Source: an uncultured Duganella sp. (GTDB lineage: Bacteria; Pseudomonadota; Gammaproteobacteria; Burkholderiales; Burkholderiaceae). From it: 10,587 nt of DNA. Below are positions 6,295 to 10,587 of the stretch, in pieces (positions within the stretch are counted from its first letter, which is position 1; each line of letters begins with the position of its first letter). The notes beneath the pieces were generated by a model. It saw only the letters and a list, made by a program, of their open reading frames with translations. It made no database searches and was not told the origin of the DNA. The position numbers and the translations under genes were made by a program. The stretch is from assembly GCA_946482335.1 (NCBI GenBank), contig CAMLRG010000187.1, forward strand, positions 1-10,587. The letters are read 5' to 3'.

Positions 6295-7257
6295 ATGAAC
6301 TACATTGCCCCATTCTGGCTGCCGAGCGGCCATTTGCAGACCATCTACCCGGCTACCTGCATAGCCAAGCCCGACGTCCGCTACCGCCGCGAGCGCTGGC
6401 ATACCGCGGATGCCGATTTCATCGATGTCGATTTTGTCGATGGCCAGCCGGGCAAGCCATTCGTCGTGCTGTTCCACGGCCTGGAAGGGTCGTCCGACAG
6501 CCATTATTCGCGTGCCCTGATGGCGGAAATCACGCGCCGGGGCTGGTCCGGCGCGGTGCCCCATTTCCGCGGCTGCTCGGGCGAGCCGAACCTGGCGCCG
6601 CGTTTTTACCATTCCGGCGATTCGGGTGAACTGGACTGGATCATCCGCCGCCTGCATCCGCATGCGACCGGCAAGTTTTACGCTTGCGGCGTTTCGCTGG
6701 GCGGCAACGTGCTGTTGCGCTGGCTGGGCGAGTCGCAGCACCAGGCGGAATTCGTCGACGCCGCCTGTTCGGTCTCCGCGCCGCTCGACCTGGCGCAAGG
6801 CGGCACGGCCCTGTCGCGCGGCCTGAGCCGCCTGTACACGCGCATGTTCCTGCAGACACTGAAACCGAAATGCGTGGCCAAGCTGCAGCAATTCCCCGGC
6901 CTGTTCGACCTCGATGCCTTGATGGCGGCGCAGGATCTGCACGCCTTCGACAATGTGGTCACTGCACCGCTGCATGGTTACCGCGATGCCGACGATTACT
7001 GGGACCGCGCCAGCGCCAAGCATGTGCTGACCGATATCACGGTGCCCACGCTGGTGCTGAATGCGCAGAACGACCCGTTCATGCCGGGCGAGTACCTGCC
7101 GCGCAAGGCATCGCGCCAGGTGCTGCTGGATTATCCGGAAGAAGGCGGCCACGTGGGCTTTGCCACCGGCCGCATGCCGGGCCGCCTGGACTGGCTGCCG
7201 CTGCGCATGCTGAACTTCCTGACCACCGCCGAGGCCACCCAGGCATGCGAGGCTTGA
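6295..7257 (+). CDS. YheT-type alpha/beta hydrolase
   Basis: A 320-residue cytoplasmic alpha/beta hydrolase of the YheT group (COG0429-like). It opens with the group signature APFWLPSGHLQTIYP. The oxyanion-side motif LFHGLEGSSDSHY is at about 60-71, and VPHFRGCSGEPN follows at about 88-99. The nucleophile elbow GVSLGGN places Ser134 in the active site. Asp260 in NAQNDPFMP and His286 in EEGGHVGF complete the expected Ser-Asp-His triad, so the enzyme looks intact. Natural substrates of bacterial YheT proteins are poorly defined; esters or acyl compounds are plausible. The ATG at 6295 is the start that keeps the N-terminal signature, but it lacks a near ribosome site and is preceded by a hairpin. 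The next gene begins 3 bp after its stop, which indicates coupling. Confidence 0.92.
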   Translation: MNYIAPFWLPSGHLQTIYPATCIAKPDVRYRRERWHTADADFIDVDFVDGQPGKPFVVLFHGLEGSSDSHYSRALMAEITRRGWSGAVPHFRGCSGEPNLAPRFYHSGDSGELDWIIRRLHPHATGKFYACGVSLGGNVLLRWLGESQHQAEFVDAACSVSAPLDLAQGGTALSRGLSRLYTRMFLQTLKPKCVAKLQQFPGLFDLDALMAAQDLHAFDNVVTAPLHGYRDADDYWDRASAKHVLTDITVPTLVLNAQNDPFMPGEYLPRKASRQVLLDYPEEGGHVGFATGRMPGRLDWLPLRMLNFLTTAEATQACEA

Positions 7258-7260
7258 GCG

Positions 7261-7866
7261 ATGGATGAAATCGTCAAGCAAGCCATGGCCAAATGGCCCA
7301 ACGTGCCGCATTGCTACGGCTGGCTGGCGCTCGACGCGCGCGGCAACTGGCGCATGCGCGACGAGCGCGCGCAGCATTTCAATGAAGCGGGCGACAAGCT
7401 GACCAACCCTGCCCTGGTGGGCTTCATCACGCGCAACTACCAGAGCGATGAGCGGGGCTGCTGGTATTTCCAGAACGGCCCGCAGCGCGTCTACCTGAAC
7501 CTCGAGACCACACCTTTCATCGCCCGCACCGATCCCACGCATGGCTTCGTGCTGCACACCGGCGCACCGCTGGGCGAGATCGATGCGGCCTGGCTCACGG
7601 AAGCCGGCGAGCTGCTGTTGCGCAGCGGCGACGTGCTGGCCCAACTCGACGACCGCGATTTCGCGCAAGTGCTGCCGCAGTTGGAATTGAATGGACGCCC
7701 CGTCGGCGACAATGCCCTGCTGGCGTGGCTGGACGCGGCGGCCGGCGATCCGGCCGGCCTGTCGCCGCTGACCCTGCGTCTCGGCGGGCGCGCCGTACCG
7801 CTGGCGGCCATGGCGCGCGACAGCGTGCCGACCGCCTTCCATTTCGAGCGGTTACCGCAACCTTGA
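7261..7866 (+). CDS. Conserved betaproteobacterial protein of unknown function (DUF2946/DUF2944-like)
   Basis: A 201-residue soluble protein that I recognise as a conserved companion of YheT-type hydrolases in Burkholderiales, but whose function I do not know. The number DUF2946 or DUF2944 is from memory and uncertain. Visible features are an N-terminal block KWPNVPHCYGWLALDARGNW, a second block GFITRNYQSDERGCWYFQNG, and RVYLNLETTPFIARTD followed by GFVLHTG. The C-terminal half is rich in Leu, Ala, Asp and Gly. No signal peptide, membrane segment or obvious metal site is seen. GAGG at 7249-7252 precedes the ATG by 8 nt, and the ATG comes 3 bp after the hydrolase stop, so the two are almost certainly expressed together. 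A role linked to the hydrolase is inferred from context only. Confidence 0.8.
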   Translation: MDEIVKQAMAKWPNVPHCYGWLALDARGNWRMRDERAQHFNEAGDKLTNPALVGFITRNYQSDERGCWYFQNGPQRVYLNLETTPFIARTDPTHGFVLHTGAPLGEIDAAWLTEAGELLLRSGDVLAQLDDRDFAQVLPQLELNGRPVGDNALLAWLDAAAGDPAGLSPLTLRLGGRAVPLAAMARDSVPTAFHFERLPQP

Positions 7867-7891
7867 CCTTAGGTCAGCGCCGGGGCATGAT
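7863..7891 (+). promoter_or_regulatory. Candidate promoter with overlapping palindrome before the DUF885 gene
   Basis: TTGACC at 7863-7868 (five of six matches to -35) and CATGAT at 7886-7891 (four of six to -10) are separated by 17 nt. The -35 box is embedded in the palindrome TGACCT-T-AGGTCA at 7864-7876, whose first three bases are also the stop codon of the upstream gene. A protein bound to the palindrome would cover the -35 box. The layout suggests the DUF885 gene is controlled separately from the operon before it. Motif evidence only. Confidence 0.45.
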
Positions 7892-7924
7892 GTTGGGATA
7901 AAAACAACCCCCGGAGAACCCCTG

Positions 7925-9763
7925 ATGAAACGTGCAGCAAAATGGCTGGGCGGTATTGCGCTCGGCCTGCTCGTGCTGGTGCTGGCCCTGGCCGCCCACA
8001 CCTGGTATTTCAAACCGATCAAACTGGATTGGTTCTACGCCCGCGTGTTCGCGGCCTTTGCGGTGGACAGCCCTGAGATGCTGTCGAATATGCGCATCCT
8101 GCCGGGCTGGCTGGATTTCTACAGCAAGAAGCTGGACGATGCCTCCCCCGCCCACACGGCCAAGCAAGTCGCGCAGCTCAAACAGGACCTGGCCGACCTG
8201 GAAAGCTACAGCACCGAGGGCCTGGATGCCGAGGGCAAGCTGTCCTATGAATCGCTGCGTTTCTTCCTGAAGAACCAGGCCGACGGGGAACCATTCGTGC
8301 ACCACGGCTTCCCGGTCAACCAGATGATGGGCGTGCAAAGCATGCTGCCCCAGTTCATGACCGATGTGCACCAGGTCACCAGCAAGGGCGAGGCGGAAGC
8401 CTATATCGCGCGCCTTAACCTGTTCCCGGTGAAGTTCGGCCAGGTGGTGGAATCGATCCGCCTCAGCGAGAGCAAGGGCATCGTGCCGCCGAAATTCACG
8501 GTCGACAAAGTGCTCAAGGAAATGAAGGCAGTGGTCGCCACACCGGTCAAGGAGCACGTGCTGTACACGAATATGCGCGACAAGCTGGCCAAGGTCAAAG
8601 ACTTGTCCGATGCCGACCGTTCCGCCTTGCTGGCGCAGACGGAAAAGGCCGTGCAGGGCGCGGTCTATCCGGCGTATGGCGAGCTGATCGACGCCTTCAC
8701 CGCGCTGCAACCGAAAGCCACCGCCAACAATGGCGCGTGGAGCCTGCCGAACGGCGAGGCTTATTACGCCTGGGCCGTGCGCTCCCACACCACGTCGAAC
8801 ATGACCCCGCAGCAGGTGCACGACCTGGGCCTGGCGGAAGTCGAACGCGTCGGCGCGGAAATGGATGCCATCCTCCAAGGCGAAGGCTTGAGCGATGGCT
8901 CGATCGGCAAACGCGTGCAGCAATTGGCGTCACGCCCCGAGCAGCAATACCCGAACACGGACGAAGGCAAGAAGGCCATGCTGGCGCAGTACCAGGCCAT
9001 CCTGGACGAGATCAACAAGGGCCTGGATCCGGTCTTCGACATCCGCCCCAAGCTGGGCGTGGAAGTGCAGCCGGTGCCGGCGGCATCGCAGGCTACCGCG
9101 CCGGGCGCCTACTATATGATGGGCTCCTTTGACGGCAGCCGTCCGGGCGTGTTCTACGCGAATATGCGCGCGCCGGGCGAAACGCCGAAGTTCGCCATGC
9201 GCACGCTGGCTTACCACGAAGGTATCCCAGGCCACCATTTCCAGATCGCGATCCAGCAGGAGATGCAGGGGGTGCCGTTCTTCCGCAAGATCATCCCGTT
9301 CACCGCCTATCACGAAGGCTGGGCGCTGTATGCGGAACGGCTGGCGGCCGAACAGGGCTTCCAGAAAACGCCGTTGGATAACCTGGGCCGCCTGCGCGAC
9401 GAAATGATGCGCGCGACCCGCCTGGTGGTCGATACCGGCATCCACTACAAGCGCTGGACGCGCGAGCAGGCCATCGATTACATGATGAACACCACCGGCA
9501 TGAGCGAAGGTGACGTGACGGCGGAGATCGAGCGTTACTTCGTCGATCCAGGGCAGGCGCTGGCGTACAAAGTAGGCATGCTGAAGATCCTCGAACTGCG
9601 CGAACGCGCGAAGAAGGAGCTGGGCGACAAGTTCGACCTGAAGCAATTCCACAACCAGGTGCTGGTGCACGGCGCATTGCCGATGACCTTGCTCGAAGGC
9701 GTGATCAACGACTGGATCGCTGAGCGCAAAACCGGTAAGGCGGGGTCAGGCCCAAGGGCCTGA
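7925..9763 (+). CDS. DUF885 family protein, membrane-anchored putative metallohydrolase
   Basis: A 612-residue protein of the DUF885 family. Residues 7-25 form a single hydrophobic segment after a basic start (MKRAAKWLGGIALGLLVLV), so it is probably anchored in the inner membrane with the bulk in the periplasm; there is no lipobox cysteine. The family hallmark YHEGIPGHHFQ places His431, Glu432, His437 and His438 in a likely metal site. A second conserved block, AYHEGWALYAERLA (His463, Glu464, Glu471), follows. These motifs recall zinc peptidases, but the activity of DUF885 proteins is not established to my knowledge. GGAG at 7913-7916 lies 8 nt before the ATG. The extreme C-terminus, about residues 603-612 (TGKAGSGPRA), is encoded by a palindromic repeat and probably does not belong to the ancestral protein. 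It is 58 bp after the upstream operon with its own candidate promoter. Confidence 0.9.
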   Translation: MKRAAKWLGGIALGLLVLVLALAAHTWYFKPIKLDWFYARVFAAFAVDSPEMLSNMRILPGWLDFYSKKLDDASPAHTAKQVAQLKQDLADLESYSTEGLDAEGKLSYESLRFFLKNQADGEPFVHHGFPVNQMMGVQSMLPQFMTDVHQVTSKGEAEAYIARLNLFPVKFGQVVESIRLSESKGIVPPKFTVDKVLKEMKAVVATPVKEHVLYTNMRDKLAKVKDLSDADRSALLAQTEKAVQGAVYPAYGELIDAFTALQPKATANNGAWSLPNGEAYYAWAVRSHTTSNMTPQQVHDLGLAEVERVGAEMDAILQGEGLSDGSIGKRVQQLASRPEQQYPNTDEGKKAMLAQYQAILDEINKGLDPVFDIRPKLGVEVQPVPAASQATAPGAYYMMGSFDGSRPGVFYANMRAPGETPKFAMRTLAYHEGIPGHHFQIAIQQEMQGVPFFRKIIPFTAYHEGWALYAERLAAEQGFQKTPLDNLGRLRDEMMRATRLVVDTGIHYKRWTREQAIDYMMNTTGMSEGDVTAEIERYFVDPGQALAYKVGMLKILELRERAKKELGDKFDLKQFHNQVLVHGALPMTLLEGVINDWIAERKTGKAGSGPRA

Positions 9764-9767
9764 CCCC
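9742..9767. repeat. Palindromic repeat unit 1 (GGGGTCAGGCCC type)
   Basis: GGGGTCAGGCCC and GGGCCTGACCCC form a perfect 12-bp stem with a 2-nt AA centre. It differs from unit 2 at inner stem positions but has the same GGGGTC/GACCCC outer arms. Similar palindromes are, as I recall, scattered between genes in Oxalobacteraceae and some other proteobacteria, like REP elements. Confidence 0.75.
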
Positions 9768-9771
9768 CGAT

Positions 9772-9798
9772 GGGGTCTGACCCTTCGGGTCAGACCCC
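9772..9798. repeat. Palindromic repeat unit 2 (GGGGTCTGACCC type)
   Basis: GGGGTCTGACCC and GGGTCAGACCCC form a perfect 12-bp stem with a 3-nt TTC loop. It lies 4 nt after unit 1 with matching outer arms, so the pair looks like two copies of one repeat family that diverged with compensating changes in the stem. Confidence 0.75.
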
Positions 9799-9810
9799 GG
9801 TTTACCGGTT

Positions 9811-10587
9811 TTACTCCTTCTTCTTATCCCCCATCATCTCCCGCCGCTTCGCCTGCAACTCCCGCTCGCGCGCATCGATCACCGACTGGTCGTAATAAGT
9901 CGCGTCGGGCGCCTTGCGCGCCAGCGCCAGCTGGTCCAGTGCCGCCAGCACGCCACCCAGCAGCACATAAGACTCCGCCAGCGAGATATGCTGCAAAGCG
10001 ATCTTCCCCTGCTTCGCATAAGCCTGCGCCAGGTAATCATGCAGCTCCGGCTCCCGGCGGTACATCTGCAGCTGATCGCGCAGGAAACGCGTCGCCTCGT
10101 CATACTGCCCGCCCTTGATCAACGCATCCGCGTACTGCCACACGATACCGCGCGACAGCGGAAACCTTGCCTGCGCCGCCCTCGCCTCCTCGATCGCGGC
10201 AGCAATCACTTCCGGCTTTTCCTCCTGCGCCAGCTTGATCTCAAGCGACATATAGGCCAGTGCCGAATCCGTGATGCCCTTCGGGATCGGCGTACTGAAC
10301 GCACCCGGTGTAGGCGGCTTGTCGATGGTGGCGCGCGCCTTGGCCAGCCAGTCCACCGCGGCAGCATATTCGGAACGCTTGAGCGACACCATCGCCATGC
10401 CGTACTGGCCTGCGGCCACGTTCTGCCGCCCCGGCTGCTGGATCTGGTTCCTGAACACCGCTTCCGAATCGGACAAGCCTTTGCTGCTGTCATCCTGCAG
10501 CACGCGCGCTCGGGCGCGGATCAGGTGGAAGTCCATACCATCCACACGCTGGCTGTATTTCTGCTCGCGGATGCGGGCCTGGATATC
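9811..10587 (-). CDS. M48-family metalloprotease with TPR domain, BepA/YfgC-like (C-terminal part)
   Basis: The C-terminal 258 residues of a protein whose start lies beyond the right edge; the frame is open to base 10587. The first residues, DIQARIREQKYSQR followed by MDFHLIRARARVL, match the linker that follows the protease domain in BepA/YfgC-like M48 proteins. Helical pairs of TPR type come next, for example GQYGMAMVSLKRSEYAAAVD, then SRGIVWQYADALIKGGQYDE, then ELHDYLAQAYAKQGKIALQH. In Escherichia coli, BepA acts in the periplasm as a protease and chaperone for outer-membrane proteins such as LptD and BamA. That role is inferred here, because the HEXXH zinc site is outside the window. Full-length relatives have about 480-500 residues. 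The stop TAA at 9811-9813 overlaps the terminator-like palindrome shared with the convergent DUF885 gene. Confidence 0.82.
   Translation of the reverse strand, partial: DIQARIREQKYSQRVDGMDFHLIRARARVLQDDSSKGLSDSEAVFRNQIQQPGRQNVAAGQYGMAMVSLKRSEYAAAVDWLAKARATIDKPPTPGAFSTPIPKGITDSALAYMSLEIKLAQEEKPEVIAAAIEEARAAQARFPLSRGIVWQYADALIKGGQYDEATRFLRDQLQMYRREPELHDYLAQAYAKQGKIALQHISLAESYVLLGGVLAALDQLALARKAPDATYYDQSVIDARERELQAKRREMMGDKKKE

Larger units (their letters stand above)
9728..9812. terminator. Nested palindromic element, probable bidirectional terminator between convergent genes
   Basis: An outer perfect 11-bp inverted repeat, AAAACCGGTAA (9728-9738) and TTACCGGTTTT (9802-9812), encloses two perfect 12-bp hairpins. 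On paper this folds into a three-way junction with linkers of 3, 4 and 3 nt. Both strands end in a T-run after the outer stem, as an intrinsic terminator should. It contains the stop codon of the DUF885 gene (9761-9763) and overlaps the stop codon of the minus-strand M48 gene (9811-9813). The base pairing is directly visible; terminator function is inferred from position and T-runs. Confidence 0.7.

Noticed and set aside
6157..7842. A 561-codon minus-strand open frame running opposite three genes
   Set aside because: It crosses the boundaries of the NTF2-like, hydrolase and unknown-protein genes, all of which have clear motifs or ribosome sites. Long antisense openness is common with strong third-position GC bias.
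9728..9812. CRISPR repeat or tRNA-like cloverleaf
   Set aside because: There are only two unequal palindromes with a 4-nt gap and no spacers. The fold lacks an acceptor CCA end, anticodon arm and conserved tRNA bases.

Overview
The window looks like a chromosomal segment of a GC-rich betaproteobacterium (Burkholderiales). An Oxalobacteraceae relative such as Massilia, Duganella or Janthinobacterium is the best guess. Reasons are the minus-strand order pgk-pyk-fba, the small CHCC zinc-finger protein, the YheT-type hydrolase followed by a conserved unknown protein, and GGGGTCAGACCC-type palindromes that I remember as common in that group. The genus call is from memory and was not tested.

Layout. 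1-3744 (minus): lower glycolysis, pgk, then pyk, then class II fba (3' end off the left edge). A perfect hairpin with T-runs on both strands separates pgk from pyk; pyk and fba are 35 bp apart with no terminator. 3745-4429: the pgk promoter region followed by a small plus-strand toxin-antitoxin remnant, with an intact Unstab_antitox-type antitoxin and a RelE/ParE-type toxin that has lost its middle and is frameshifted. 4430-5489 (minus): azlC-azlD, a two-component branched-chain amino acid exporter with overlapping genes. 5623-7866 (plus): a compact run of four genes (CHCC zinc finger, NTF2-like protein, YheT-type alpha/beta hydrolase, conserved unknown protein). 7925-9763 (plus): a DUF885 protein with an N-terminal membrane anchor, behind its own candidate promoter. 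9728-9812: a nested palindrome containing the ends of two convergent genes. 9811-10587 (minus): the C-terminal half of a BepA/YfgC-like M48 metalloprotease with TPR helices (start off the right edge).

How the genes fit together. Pgk, Pyk and Fba are central carbon enzymes transcribed in one direction, with an intrinsic terminator that could tune pyk-fba relative to pgk. The azlCD pair faces away from the zinc-finger operon across a 133-bp divergent promoter region. The DUF885 protein and the M48 protease both look like cell-envelope proteins and converge on a shared terminator-like element.

Most of the window is ordinary housekeeping sequence, and I see no convincing undescribed multi-gene system. 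The points most worth a second look are the broken toxin beside an intact antitoxin with two C7 tracts, the three-way nested palindrome at 9728-9812, the palindrome overlapping the promoter before the DUF885 gene, and the terminator in front of pyk.
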